Source of the DNA: Pseudomonas graminis
GTDB lineage: Bacteria > Pseudomonadota > Gammaproteobacteria > Pseudomonadales > Pseudomonadaceae
DNA length: 44,030 bases
Assembly: GCF_900111735.1 (NCBI RefSeq)
Contig: NZ_FOHW01000031.1
Location: forward strand, 1-44,030
Reading direction: 5' to 3'
The stretch's first letter is position 1. Every line of letters starts with the position of its first letter. The notes under the pieces are model-generated. The model was given only the letters and a program-made list of their open reading frames with translations. It did not search any database and was not told the origin of the DNA. Of the stretch, positions 12,996-25,727 are shown in pieces. Made by a program: the position numbers and the translations under genes.

Positions 12996-14801
12996 TTACT
13001 TCTTCGCGGCTTCCCAGCTCTTCAAGAGGTCCGAGTAAGCGATGGTTTCGCCCTTCGGTTTCTCGTTGGCCAGTTTGCGTTGCGGCGCGAGGAAGGCACC
13101 GTTGCTCTTCTCGGCTTTGGTGTACCACTCTTCGGCCGAGGTTTCCGGGTTCATCTTCGGTGCGCAACCACTCGCGTCCTGCACCTTGGAGCGCTCGATG
13201 CGAGTCATGATAGCGTCCTGGTCCTTGGCCAGACCGTCGAGGGCCGCCTGGGCGGTTTTCTCGCCGGTGACGGCTTCAGCCACGTGACTCCACCACAGCT
13301 GTGCCAGCTTCGGATAATCCGGAACGTTGGTGCCGGTTGGCGACCATTGCACGCGGGCCGGGCTGCGATAGAACTCGACCAGACCACCGAGTTTCGGCGC
13401 CAGGGCGGTCATCTCTTTGGAGTTGATGTCCGATTCGCGAATCGGCGTCAGGCCCACGATGGTTTTCTTCAGCGAGACGGACTTCGACGTTACGAACTGC
13501 GCGTAGAGCCAGGCGGCCAGGCGCTTCTTCTCTTCGGTGGACTTGAGGAAGGTCCAGGAGCCCACGTCCTGATAACCCAGCTTCATGCCCTCTTTCCAGT
13601 AAGGACCTTTTGGCGACGGCGCCATCCGCCATTTCGGCGTGCCGTCGGCGTTCATGACTGGCAGACCTGGCTTGGTCATGTCAGCGGTGAAAGCGGTGTA
13701 CCAGAAGATCTGCTGAGCGACGTTACCCTGGGACGGCACCGGGCCGGACTCGGAGAATGTCATGCCTGCCGCTTCAGGTGGTGCGTAAGCCTTGAGCCAG
13801 TCGATGTATTTCTGAGTGGCGAATACGGCTGCCGGGCCGTTCGTGTCGCCGCCGCGGGTGATGCTCGAACCGACCGGGTGGCAGTCTTCTACACGGATGC
13901 CCCACTCGTCGACCGGCAAGCCGTTCGGCAAGCCTTTGTCGCCGCTGCCGGCCATGGAGAACCAGGCATCGGTGAAGCGCCAGCCCAGGGACGGGTCTTT
14001 CTTGCCGTAGTCCATGTGGCCGTAGACTTTCTTGCCGTCGAGTTCCTTGACGTCTTCGCTGAAGAACTTGGCGATGTCTTCATAGGCGGACCAGTTCACC
14101 GGAACGCCCAGCTCGTAACCGTACTTGGCCTTGAATTTCGCTTTCAGGTCAGGACGCTCGAACCAGTCGGCGCGGAACCAGTACAGGTTGGCGAACTGTT
14201 GGTCAGGCAGCTGATACAGCTTGGCCGGCGTGACGACTTTACCGGACGCGTCTTTGACTTCAGGCGACGTGGTGAACGAGGTGCCGATGAAGTCTTTGAT
14301 GTCGAGCGTCGGAGAGGTGACTTTCGAACCTTCCGGGCTGGCCATCAGGTCGGTCAGCGACATCGCCTTGCCGTAGCGGAAGTGGGTACCGATCAGGTCG
14401 GAGTCGTTGACCCAGCCGTCATAGATACTCTGGTTGGACTGCATGGCGGTCTGCAGCTTTTCGATCACGTCGCCTTCCTGCAGCAGGTCGTGGGTGACCT
14501 TGATGCCGGTGATTTCGGTGAACGCCTTGGCCAGGGTTTTGGATTCGTACTCATGGGTGGTCAAGGTCTCGGAAACCACCTTGATGTCCATGCCGCGGAA
14601 CGGCTCGGCCGCCTTGATGAACCACTCCAGCTCCTTGAGCTGATCGGCATCGGACAGCGTGGTCGGCTTGAACTCGCTGGAGGCCCACTTCTTGGCGGCA
14701 TCCTCGTATTGATCGGCCCAGGCCGACACGCTCAAGCCACTGAGCATTACCATCGTCGCTACCGTCACACTATGTCGCAGCTTGTTTTTCTTATTGAACA
14801 T
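12996..14801 (-). CDS. ABC transporter binding protein, GlpV-like
   Basis: A 601-residue periplasmic solute-binding protein, larger than usual sugar-binding proteins but typical of the Glp-type glycerol system. A signal peptide is visible (KKNKLRHSVTVATMVMLSGL, cleavage after WA). Later blocks are AFTEITGIKVTHDLLQEGDV and VGSSITRGGDTNGP. It should capture the substrate and deliver it to the two permeases. The substrate is inferred as glycerol or a related polyol from the gene set (two ATPases, two permeases, DUF2160), which matches the rhizobial glpSTPQUV order. The frame opens with GTG at 14807, but that overlaps the AGAGG site; ATG at 14801 has the right spacing. A REPIN separates it from the upstream operon gene. 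Confidence 0.88.
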   Translation of the reverse strand: MFNKKNKLRHSVTVATMVMLSGLSVSAWADQYEDAAKKWASSEFKPTTLSDADQLKELEWFIKAAEPFRGMDIKVVSETLTTHEYESKTLAKAFTEITGIKVTHDLLQEGDVIEKLQTAMQSNQSIYDGWVNDSDLIGTHFRYGKAMSLTDLMASPEGSKVTSPTLDIKDFIGTSFTTSPEVKDASGKVVTPAKLYQLPDQQFANLYWFRADWFERPDLKAKFKAKYGYELGVPVNWSAYEDIAKFFSEDVKELDGKKVYGHMDYGKKDPSLGWRFTDAWFSMAGSGDKGLPNGLPVDEWGIRVEDCHPVGSSITRGGDTNGPAAVFATQKYIDWLKAYAPPEAAGMTFSESGPVPSQGNVAQQIFWYTAFTADMTKPGLPVMNADGTPKWRMAPSPKGPYWKEGMKLGYQDVGSWTFLKSTEEKKRLAAWLYAQFVTSKSVSLKKTIVGLTPIRESDINSKEMTALAPKLGGLVEFYRSPARVQWSPTGTNVPDYPKLAQLWWSHVAEAVTGEKTAQAALDGLAKDQDAIMTRIERSKVQDASGCAPKMNPETSAEEWYTKAEKSNGAFLAPQRKLANEKPKGETIAYSDLLKSWEAAKK

Positions 14802-14853
14802 AGACACCTCTTGTGTTGATTCTTATGTGATCCAACGTGCTCGCATTTTCATC

Positions 14854-14938
14854 TGTAGGAGCGCGCTTGCCCGCGAATGCGATCCGCGTATGCAGGACGA
14901 ATGGCCTGACACACCGCCATCGGGCAAGCGCTCTTACA
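14854..14938. repeat. REPIN inside the transporter operon
   Basis: TGTAGGAGCGCGCTTGCCCG (14854-14873, continuing to 14877) faces a degenerate inverse copy at 14921-14938. It lies between the DUF2160 gene and the binding-protein gene, both on the minus strand, and could set their relative mRNA levels. Confidence 0.85.
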
Positions 14939-14956
14939 GCTACATTTCGCTTTTCT

Positions 14957-15229
14957 TCAACCCCAACGCATCACCACCAACAGCCAGACCAGAGACAACC
15001 CTGAGGCCACCCAGATATTCCAGCTCGTTGCGCCGATCACCATCAGGTGCAGGTAAGCGCTTCCGAGCAGGCCGATGAACAGACGATCGCCGCGTGTGGT
15101 GGCAATCGGTAGAAAACCACGACGTTCAATGCTCGCCGAACGCAGTTCCCAGGCCGTCATCGCAACCAGAATCGCAGCGATAGACGCAAAGAAAATAGCA
15201 GTTGGCAGGGTCCAGGACATCCACTCCAT
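14957..15229 (-). CDS. DUF2160 membrane protein (GlpU-like)
   Basis: A 90-residue inner-membrane protein with about three hydrophobic segments (TLPTAIFFASIAAILVAMTA, RLFIGLLGSAYLHLMVIGA and WVASGLSLVWLLVVM). DUF2160 proteins are found only with this type of ABC transporter; in Rhizobium the counterpart is GlpU. The exact role is unknown, perhaps an accessory of the permease pair. It starts 11 bases after the permease stop, so it is in the same operon. Nothing unusual in length or codon use. Confidence 0.88.
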   Translation of the reverse strand: MEWMSWTLPTAIFFASIAAILVAMTAWELRSASIERRGFLPIATTRGDRLFIGLLGSAYLHLMVIGATSWNIWVASGLSLVWLLVVMRWG

Positions 15230-15240
15230 TTTTCGACTCC

Positions 15241-16059
15241 TCAGACACGACCAAGAGCGAAGCCCTTGACCACGTGATTACGAACGAACCAGATCACTAG
15301 CATCCCCGGCAGAATGGTCAACACCCCCGCCGCTGCCAGCACCCCCCAATCAATACCCGACGCCGAAACGGTACGGGTCATGACCGCTGCGATCGGCTTG
15401 GCGTTGACCGAGGTGAGCGTGCGCGCCAGCAGCAATTCGACCCAGGAGAACATGAAGCAGAAGAACGCCGTCACACCGATACCCGAGCCGATCAGCGGGA
15501 TGAAAATCTTGCCGAAGAACTTGGGAAAGCTATAGCCATCGATGTAGGCCGTTTCGTCAATCTCCTTGGGAACGCCGGACATGAAGCCTTCCAGAATCCA
15601 CACCGCCAGCGGCACGTTGAACAGACAATGTGCCAACGCTACCGCAATGTGCGTGTCGAACAGGCCGATGGACGAGTACAGCTGGAAGAACGGCAGCAGG
15701 AAAACCGCAGGTGGCGCCATCCGGTTGGTCAGGAGCCAGAAGAACAGGTGTTTGTCGCCGAGGAAACGATAGCGTGAAAACGCATAGGCCGCAGGCAATG
15801 CGACGCTCAGCGATATCACCATATTCAGGCAGACGTAGTACAGCGAGTTGATGTAGCCGCTGTACCAGCTTTCGTCGGTGAAGATCACCTTGTAGTTCGC
15901 CAGCGTGAAGTCCTGTGGGAACAGGGTCAGGCCGCCGAGGATTTCGGTGTTGGTCTTGAACGACATGTTGACCAGCCAGTAGATCGGCACCAGCAGAAAC
16001 AGCAGGTAGATCCACAGCGGTATGAGCTTTTTGAACGACACTTTCTCGCGCTTGTTCAT
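15241..16059 (-). CDS. ABC transporter permease, GlpQ-like
   Basis: A 272-residue inner-membrane permease of the MalG/carbohydrate class, six predicted membrane spans. The EAA loop (GFMSGVPKEIDETAYIDGYS) that docks on the ATPases is clear near residues 165-185. It forms the channel with the other permease. It lies nine bases after that gene and 11 before DUF2160, so it is co-transcribed. Glycerol or polyol transport is inferred from the operon. Confidence 0.92.
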   Translation of the reverse strand: MNKREKVSFKKLIPLWIYLLFLLVPIYWLVNMSFKTNTEILGGLTLFPQDFTLANYKVIFTDESWYSGYINSLYYVCLNMVISLSVALPAAYAFSRYRFLGDKHLFFWLLTNRMAPPAVFLLPFFQLYSSIGLFDTHIAVALAHCLFNVPLAVWILEGFMSGVPKEIDETAYIDGYSFPKFFGKIFIPLIGSGIGVTAFFCFMFSWVELLLARTLTSVNAKPIAAVMTRTVSASGIDWGVLAAAGVLTILPGMLVIWFVRNHVVKGFALGRV

Positions 16060-16068
16060 GGGCGCTCC

Positions 16069-16927
<859 letters not shown>

Positions 16928-16935
<8 letters not shown>

Positions 16936-18058
16936 GGGACACCTCGCTGGCCGGCAGTGTGTTCGCCGCGGCCTCCAGCAGAAATTCATCGGCGTAGAGC
17001 ATCAGCCATTGCGACGGGAAACTGATCCAGGCCTGGCCCTGGGGCACCGGCTTGTCTTCCTGCACGCGTACTTTCAGCAACTGACCGGCCAGCTTGAGGG
17101 TGAGGATCTTGTAGGTCCCCAGGTCCTCGACGTAGGTCACGTCGGCTTGCATGGCGTCATCGTTGGGGCTGTCCCAGACGTGCACGAACTCCGGACGAAT
17201 CCCGACTTTCAACGTGCTCCACTGAGTGGCGGCCAAACGCTGCTGCAAGGCCTCGGACAACGGCAGGTGGATGCCGCCGAAACCCACGCCGCCCGCCTCA
17301 GGCTTGACCTCGATGAGGTTCATGCCGGGGCTGCCGATGAAGTAGCCAACGAAGGTATGGTGCGGCTTTTCAAACAGCTCGCGCGGGGTGCCGAACTGGA
17401 CGATCTGGCCGCCGTACATCACCGCGATCTTGTCGGCGAAGGTCGAAGCCTCCAGCTGATCGTGGGTGACGTAAACCATGGTGATGTTGAACTGCTCGTG
17501 GATCTGCTTGAGCTTGCGGCGCAGTTTCCACTTCAGGTGCGGGTCGATCACGGTCAGCGGTTCGTCGAACAGAATTGCCGATACGTCATCGCGAACCAGC
17601 CCGCGGCCCATGGAGACTTTCTGTTTCTCGTCAGCGGTGAGGCCTTTGGCTTTCTTCTTCAGCAACGGCTGCAGATCCAGCACGTCGGCGATCTCCTGCA
17701 CCTTGATCTTCACTTTCGCTTCCGGCATGCCCTGATTGCGCAGCGGGAAGGCAAGGTTGTCGTACACCGTCATGGTGTCGTAGACCACCGGGAACTGGAA
17801 TACCTGAGCGATGTTGCGCTCCTCCGGCGACATGTCGTTGACCACGGTGGTGTCGAACAGGACCTTGCCTTCGGACGGGCTGAGCAGGCCGGAGATGATG
17901 TTGAGCAAGGTCGATTTGCCGCAGCCGGACGGGCCGAGCAAGGCATACGCGCCGCCCTGCTCCCAGATGTGGGTCATTTCGCGGATGGCATAGTCTTCAG
18001 GGCCGGTGGGATTGGCACTGTAGCTGTGCGCGAGTTGTTGCAAGCGGATCTCGGCCAT
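16928..18058 (-). CDS. ABC transporter ATPase, GlpT-like, non-canonical signature
   Basis: A 376-residue ATPase. Walker A is GPSGCGKST (42-50) and Walker B AILFDEP (161-167). Where LSGGQ is expected the sequence reads GLTADEKQKVSMGRG (139-153), lacking the Ser-Gly-Gly core. The partner ATPase has a normal LSGGQ. In heterodimeric ABC ATPases such asymmetry leaves one weak and one strong ATP site, so these two probably work as a heterodimer. The C-terminal part (about 240-376) is a TOBE-like domain. The ATG at 18058 overlaps the upstream stop by one base. Confidence 0.9.
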
Positions 18059-19152
18059 CAGGCAACCCTCGCCATGCGCAGGCCCGGCGCCTGAATAAGG
18101 CCGCCCTGCTGATCGAATACGAACAGTTTGTGAGTCGGGATGTACACGCGAATCGGCGTGTCCACGTCGTACTCGTGGACGCCCGGCAGATGCAGCACCA
18201 GCGAGAAATGCTCGTTGCGCACGTGCAGGAATGTTTCCGAACCGCTGATCTCGGCGAGCTCGACGGTCACCGCCAGTTCGAGGTCGTCGTCGTTGGACGG
18301 CACCAGGCTGAGATGGCTCGGGCGCACGCCAAAGCGGTATTCGCCGTCACCGATGGTGCGCAGGTCGACGTTCAACGGGAAGTGCACGAAGTTGGCGAAG
18401 CTGACTTCGTTGCCTTCGATACGACCGGGCATCAGGTTGATCGGCGGCTCGGAGAACAATTCGGCGGCCAGCACGGTTTTCGGCTGGTGATACACCTCGG
18501 GCGTGCGGCCGCTCTGGATCACACGGCCTTCGTGCAGGATCGTCGTAGTTCCGCCCAGCGCCAGCGCTTCGTTCGGCTCGGTGGTGGCATAGATAGCGAT
18601 GGTATTGCGCGTCTCGAACAACTGGCGCATTTCCTGACGCAGCTCTTCGCGCAGCTTGTAGTCGAGGTTGACCAGCGGCTCATCGAACAGAATCAGTTCG
18701 GCGTCCTTGACCAGCGCCCGCGCCATGGCCGTGCGCTGCTGCTGGCCGCCGGACAATTCGAGGGGGTGGCGGCTGAGGAATTTTTCAATGCGCAGCATCT
18801 TCGCGGTTTCGCGGACGCGGCGGTCGATTTCGTCCTTCGACATCTTGGCCTGGCGCAGTGGCGAGGCGATGTTGTCGTAGACGGTCATGCTCGGATAGTT
18901 GATGAACTGCTGATAAACCATGGAGACATTGCGATGACGCACCGCGACCTGGGTGACATCTTTGCCATTCATCAGTACCCGGCCGCTGTCTGGCTTGTCC
19001 AGACCGGCCATCAAGCGCATCAGGCTGGTTTTGCCTGATAAGGTGCGCCCCAGCAATACGTTGAATGAGCCGGGTTCAAAGCTCAGCGAAGCATCGTCGA
19101 TCCAGATCTGACCGTCGACGGCGCGGCTGACGTGCTCAAGCGTGAGAGACAT
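18058..19152 (-). CDS. ABC transporter ATPase, GlpS-like
   Basis: A 364-residue ATPase and first gene of the operon. Walker A is GRTLSGKT (35-42), the signature LSGGQQQR (133-140) and Walker B LILFDEP (153-159). The C-terminal third is a TOBE-like domain. With the second ATPase it powers the permease pair. Its ATG at 19152 follows an AGGG site. A sigma-54 promoter lies about 100 bases upstream, controlled by the divergent activator. Confidence 0.91.
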   Translation of the reverse strand: MSLTLEHVSRAVDGQIWIDDASLSFEPGSFNVLLGRTLSGKTSLMRLMAGLDKPDSGRVLMNGKDVTQVAVRHRNVSMVYQQFINYPSMTVYDNIASPLRQAKMSKDEIDRRVRETAKMLRIEKFLSRHPLELSGGQQQRTAMARALVKDAELILFDEPLVNLDYKLREELRQEMRQLFETRNTIAIYATTEPNEALALGGTTTILHEGRVIQSGRTPEVYHQPKTVLAAELFSEPPINLMPGRIEGNEVSFANFVHFPLNVDLRTIGDGEYRFGVRPSHLSLVPSNDDDLELAVTVELAEISGSETFLHVRNEHFSLVLHLPGVHEYDVDTPIRVYIPTHKLFVFDQQGGLIQAPGLRMARVA

Positions 19153-19250
19153 GGCGTGCCCTTTTTATTTGTTTTGTTCGGGGTGTTGCGTGTTTGCCCT
19201 ATGGCAGGTCGTGACATCCGGTGACCGATTGTGCTGACCAATTGTTGGAT

Positions 19251-19267
19251 AGCGACAATCGTGCCAA
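19251..19267 (-). promoter_or_regulatory. Sigma-54 promoter of the transporter operon
   Basis: On the minus strand TTGGCACG-ATTG-TCGCT fits the -24/-12 consensus TGGCACG-N4-TTGC, with GG and GC exactly 10 bases apart; one base of the -12 differs. It points at the GlpS-like gene. The start site should be near 19240, leaving a leader of about 90 bases. Confidence 0.82.
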
Positions 19268-19315
19268 CCGGACCGCTCAAGAGTTTTCTGGCTGTAATGT
19301 GCGGACTAGAGCGGT

Positions 19316-19332
19316 TGCGACAATTTGTCGCA
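19316..19332. promoter_or_regulatory. Palindromic candidate activator site (UAS)
   Basis: TGCGACAA-T-TTGTCGCA is a perfect palindrome about 50 bp upstream of the -24 element, where a sigma-54 activator usually binds. Its half GCGACAAT is repeated at 19252-19259, over the -12 element. Confidence 0.6.
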
Positions 19333-19350
19333 GATATCGGCATTCGTTGA

Positions 19351-19420
19351 TGAACATAAATGAACAGGAAAGGCTGAACACCTGAACAAAATGAACATTG
19401 ACTTTGAACAATCCTGAACA
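19351..19420 (+). repeat. Seven TGAACA iterons
   Basis: TGAACA occurs at 19351, 19361, 19375, 19383, 19392, 19405 and 19415, all in one direction within 70 bp. Spacings are 8-14 bp. They lie between the palindrome and the activator gene. Three more, with one inverted copy, lie inside the coding region at 19879-19911. They could be binding sites for an unidentified regulator. Confidence 0.7.
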
Positions 19421-19507
19421 ACAATGGGTGGACGTTTTCGAGCAGGGATGCTCTGCCTAGCGGCATCTCGACAACAATAAATAAAAGTACTCGGACGGAG
19501 CCATTTC

Positions 19508-21361
<1,854 letters not shown>

Positions 21362-21368
21362 AGGCTTA

Positions 21369-21460
21369 GATGGTTCCCACGCTCCGCGTGGCAACCCGCC
21401 GATGACGCTCCGCGTCAAATGAGACGCGGAGCGTCAGACGAGGTGTTCCCACGCAGGGGG
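21369..21460. repeat. REP cluster, CGTTCCCACGCTCCGCGTGG family
   Basis: Contains GTTCCCACGCTCCGCGTGG and a 12-bp hairpin ACGCTCCGCGTC / GACGCGGAGCGT at 21405-21434. A copy of the same family flanks the other side of the toxin-antitoxin pair. Confidence 0.85.
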
Positions 21461-21493
21461 TCGCCACAATCAGCACAGAATTGTAACGGTGGC

Positions 21494-21522
21494 TTGGGCA
21501 AGAAGAATTATATGGCTATATT
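21494..21522 (+). promoter_or_regulatory. Toxin-antitoxin promoter
   Basis: TTGGGC (21494-21499) and TATATT (21517-21522) are 17 bp apart, 31 bases before the antitoxin ATG. A near-palindrome ATATTTGGCCAATAT overlapping the -10 may be the antitoxin operator. Confidence 0.6.
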
Positions 21523-21553
21523 TGGCCAATATTTCCGAATGCGAGCATACGTC

Positions 21554-21793
21554 ATGATTATCGTCCCTCTCGGTGAGGCCAAGGACAATCTGTCAAAACT
21601 GGTAGATGACGCTGCGGCGGGCCAGACTATCACGATCGCTAAACATGGTCGCGCAATGGCGCGCCTCGTCCCGATCGGGCGGCCCACCGGTAAACGCATC
21701 GGTGCTATGAAAGGTATTCTTCAACTACCGGACGACTTCGATGCACCGCTTTCTGCCTCTGTGCTGGATGATTTCGAAGGCAGTCGCCCATGA
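21554..21793 (+). CDS. Phd/YefM-type antitoxin
   Basis: A 79-residue antitoxin with the Phd/YefM opening MIIVPLGEAKDNLSKLVDDA, then AGQTITIAKHGRAMARLVPI, which forms the DNA-binding fold. The acidic C-terminus should neutralise the toxin encoded next. In-frame ATG codons at 21512 and 21539 exist, but the ATG at 21554 matches the family length. The stop overlaps the toxin start (ATGA), the normal arrangement for coupled synthesis. It probably represses its own promoter. Confidence 0.9.
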   Translation: MIIVPLGEAKDNLSKLVDDAAAGQTITIAKHGRAMARLVPIGRPTGKRIGAMKGILQLPDDFDAPLSASVLDDFEGSRP

Positions 21794-22167
21794 GGATACT
21801 GCTGGATACTCATATTCTTCTGTGGGCTCTGACTGACGACCCGAAGCTTTCTCCCAAAGCAAAAAAACTGATCGAAACCGCTACTGAGGTTTACATCAGC
21901 GCCGCCACGTTTTGGGAGATGTCGATAAAGATTGGCTTGGGGAAACTAACGGCCGATCTTGAGGAGATTCGCGAGTACTGCCGAGACAGCGGCTTTATCG
22001 AGCTCCCTGTCAGCGTTGAACATGCAATCGCAGTCAAAGATCTGGAACACCATCATCGCGACCCATTCGATAGGCTAATCGTTGCTGCCGCCATCACTGA
22101 ACCGATGAAGCTAATTACGTCAGACGCGATGGTTGCCAGGTACACGTCGCTCGCAGTGCTGGCTTGA
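21790..22167 (+). CDS. PIN-domain toxin (VapC-type)
   Basis: A 125-residue PIN-domain ribonuclease. Acidic metal-binding residues are visible at Asp6 (LLDTHILLWAL), Glu43 (FWEMSIK), Asp94 (DPFDRLIVAAA) and Asp112 (TSDAMV), all four present, so it is likely active. VapC-type toxins cut tRNA or rRNA when released from their antitoxin. It overlaps the antitoxin gene by four bases. The pair is flanked by REP clusters of one family on both sides and sits between metabolic genes, which suggests horizontal arrival. Confidence 0.92.
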   Translation: MRILLDTHILLWALTDDPKLSPKAKKLIETATEVYISAATFWEMSIKIGLGKLTADLEEIREYCRDSGFIELPVSVEHAIAVKDLEHHHRDPFDRLIVAAAITEPMKLITSDAMVARYTSLAVLA

Positions 22168-22235
22168 GGCGCCCAAGCGCGAACGGCAGCAGGCCAGTAG
22201 AAATCAACAATTTGCCAAACGACCTTCGGGACGCT

Positions 22236-22340
22236 GATCGTTCCCACGCTCCGCGTGGTAACCCCGCCCAAGACGCTCCGCGTCAACGAAGACGCGGAGC
22301 GTCTGGCGAGGCATTCCCACACGGAGCGTGGGAACGATCA
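22236..22340. repeat. REPIN, CGTTCCCACGCTCCGCGTGG family
   Basis: A complete inverted pair: TGATCGTTCCCACGCTCCGC at the left and its reverse complement at the right end, with GACGCTCCGCGTC / GACGCGGAGCGTC arms inside. It lies just after the end of the converging cysS. Confidence 0.9.
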
Positions 22341-22363
22341 AGCGATTTAACACGCGCTGCCGA

Positions 22364-23746
<1,383 letters not shown>

Positions 23747-23756
23747 GTTGCCTACC

Positions 23757-25454
23757 TTAGCTCCACGAGTCGCGGAGCGTCACAGTCCGGTTGAAGACCG
23801 GATGACCGGGTTTCGAGTCCTTCAGATCCGCGCTGAAATAACCTTCGCGTTCGAACTGGAAACGGTCTTCCGGCTGAGCGTCAGCCAACGACGGTTCAGC
23901 GCGACAACCGGTCAAAACCTGCAAGGAGCCTGGGTTGATGTTGTCCAGGAAGGTCTTGCCCTCTTCTGCTTTCTCAGGGTTTGCCGACAGGAACAGACGG
24001 TCGTACAGACGCACTTCGCACTCGATGCTTTCCGCTGCCGGCACCCAGTGCACAACGCCTTTGACCTTGCGGCCTTCAGGGTTCTTGCCCAAAGTTTCCG
24101 GGTCGTAGGAGCAGCGCAGCTCGACGATGTTGCCGTCGGCGTCCTTGATCGCTTCGTCGGCGCGAATCACGTAGCTGCCACGCAGGCGCACTTCGCCATT
24201 CGGCTCAAGACGCTTGTAGCCTTTCGGCGGCTCTTCCATGAAGTCTTCACGGTCGATGTAGATCTCGCGGGAGAACGGCAGCTTGCGCACGCCGAGCTCT
24301 TCCTTCTGCGGATGGCGCGGCAGTTCGAGGTGGTCGACCTGGCCTTCCGGGTAATTGGTGATCACGACTTTCAGCGGACGCAGCACGCACATGGCGCGCG
24401 GGGCGTTGTGGTCCAGGTCCTGACGGATGCTGAATTCCAGCATGCCGAAATCGACCACGCCGTCGGAACGGTTGGTGCCGATCATTTCGCAGAAATTGCG
24501 GATCGACGCCGGGGTGTAACCGCGACGGCGGAAGCCCGACAGCGTCGACATGCGAGGGTCGTCCCAGCCATGCACGTGCTTTTCATCGACCAGTTGCTTG
24601 AGCTTGCGCTTGCTGGTGATGGTGTAGTTCAGGTTCAGGCGCGAGAACTCGTACTGGCGCGGCTTGCACGGCACCGGCAGGTTGTCGAGGAACCACTCGT
24701 AAAGCGGGCGATGGCTCTCGAATTCCAGGGTGCAGATCGAATGGGTGATGCCTTCGATGGCGTCCGACTGACCGTGGGTGAAATCGTAGATCGGGTAGAT
24801 GCACCACTTGTCACCGGTCTGATGGTGGTGGGCGTGACGAATGCGGTAGAGGATCGGATCGCGCAGGTTCATGTTCGGCGAAGCCATGTCGATCTTGGCG
24901 CGCAGGACGCGGGCGCCGTCTTCGAACTCACCGGCTTTCATGCGGCTGAACAGGTCGAGGTTTTCTTCGACGCTGCGATCGCGGAACGGGCTGTTCTTGC
25001 CCGGCTCGGTCAGGGTGCCGCGGTATTCGCGAGCCTGCTCGGGGGTCAGGTCATCGACGTAGGCCTTGCCCGTTTCGATCAGATGCACCGCCCAGGCGTA
25101 CAGCTGGTCGAAGTACTGCGAGGCATAACGCACTTCGCCGGACCACTCGAAGCCCAGCCATTTGACGTCGGCTTCAATGGCGTCGATGTATTCCTGGTCT
25201 TCCTTCGCCGGGTTGGTGTCGTCGAAGCGCAGATGCGTGACGCCGCCGAATTCCTGAGCCAGACCAAAGTTGACGCAGATCGACTTGGCGTGACCGATGT
25301 GCAGGTAGCCGTTGGGCTCCGGCGGGAAGCGGGTCACGATCTGGGTGTGCTTGCCCGAATCCAGGTCTGCCTGCACGATGGGGCGCAGGAAGTTGGTTGG
25401 AATGGCAGGGCCTGCCTTGGAGTTCGCAGCGGCATCTTGAGTGGGCTTGCTCAT
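23757..25454 (-). CDS. glnS: Glutaminyl-tRNA synthetase
   Basis: A 565-residue class I enzyme that attaches glutamine to tRNA-Gln. The HIGH motif is LHIGHAKS (52-55) within RFPPEPNGYLHIGH; the second signature reads TITSKRKL, the usual GlnRS form of KMSKS. The C-terminal half holds the two anticodon-binding beta-barrels. First gene of a glnS-cysS unit; the 270-bp gap upstream, shared with divergent ppiB, should carry both promoters, not resolved by eye. Confidence 0.97.
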   Translation of the reverse strand: MSKPTQDAAANSKAGPAIPTNFLRPIVQADLDSGKHTQIVTRFPPEPNGYLHIGHAKSICVNFGLAQEFGGVTHLRFDDTNPAKEDQEYIDAIEADVKWLGFEWSGEVRYASQYFDQLYAWAVHLIETGKAYVDDLTPEQAREYRGTLTEPGKNSPFRDRSVEENLDLFSRMKAGEFEDGARVLRAKIDMASPNMNLRDPILYRIRHAHHHQTGDKWCIYPIYDFTHGQSDAIEGITHSICTLEFESHRPLYEWFLDNLPVPCKPRQYEFSRLNLNYTITSKRKLKQLVDEKHVHGWDDPRMSTLSGFRRRGYTPASIRNFCEMIGTNRSDGVVDFGMLEFSIRQDLDHNAPRAMCVLRPLKVVITNYPEGQVDHLELPRHPQKEELGVRKLPFSREIYIDREDFMEEPPKGYKRLEPNGEVRLRGSYVIRADEAIKDADGNIVELRCSYDPETLGKNPEGRKVKGVVHWVPAAESIECEVRLYDRLFLSANPEKAEEGKTFLDNINPGSLQVLTGCRAEPSLADAQPEDRFQFEREGYFSADLKDSKPGHPVFNRTVTLRDSWS

Positions 25455-25727
25455 AGGATCCTTGTACGGGTCGCGGCCAGGAAGGCCGGTTAAATCAAAG
25501 CGCCTATCATAGCCGAAGCTGTCAAGCCCCTGACAGCGCGCTGTGACAAAACTGCCGAGATGGGCGCGGTGTCAGCGGCAACTGCCGGCGCAATCGCAGC
25601 TACCCGAGCAGCGGCTACCCTCTGTAAACTGCCCGCCTGGTGTGAATCAGCGGCACTGGCCTCGCACCCCGATGGCCGACTGCCGCGATCACTGCCTCTC
25701 ACCACGACTTCAAAGAGCGAGCTGACC

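Noticed and set aside
12957..14819. 620-codon open frame opposite the binding-protein gene
   Set aside because: It mirrors the real gene, has no ribosome site and encodes low-complexity Gly/Arg/Val-rich sequence; a GC-rich antisense shadow.
23748..25493. 581-codon open frame opposite glnS, and 22328-23794 opposite cysS
   Set aside because: Antisense shadows of clear synthetase genes.
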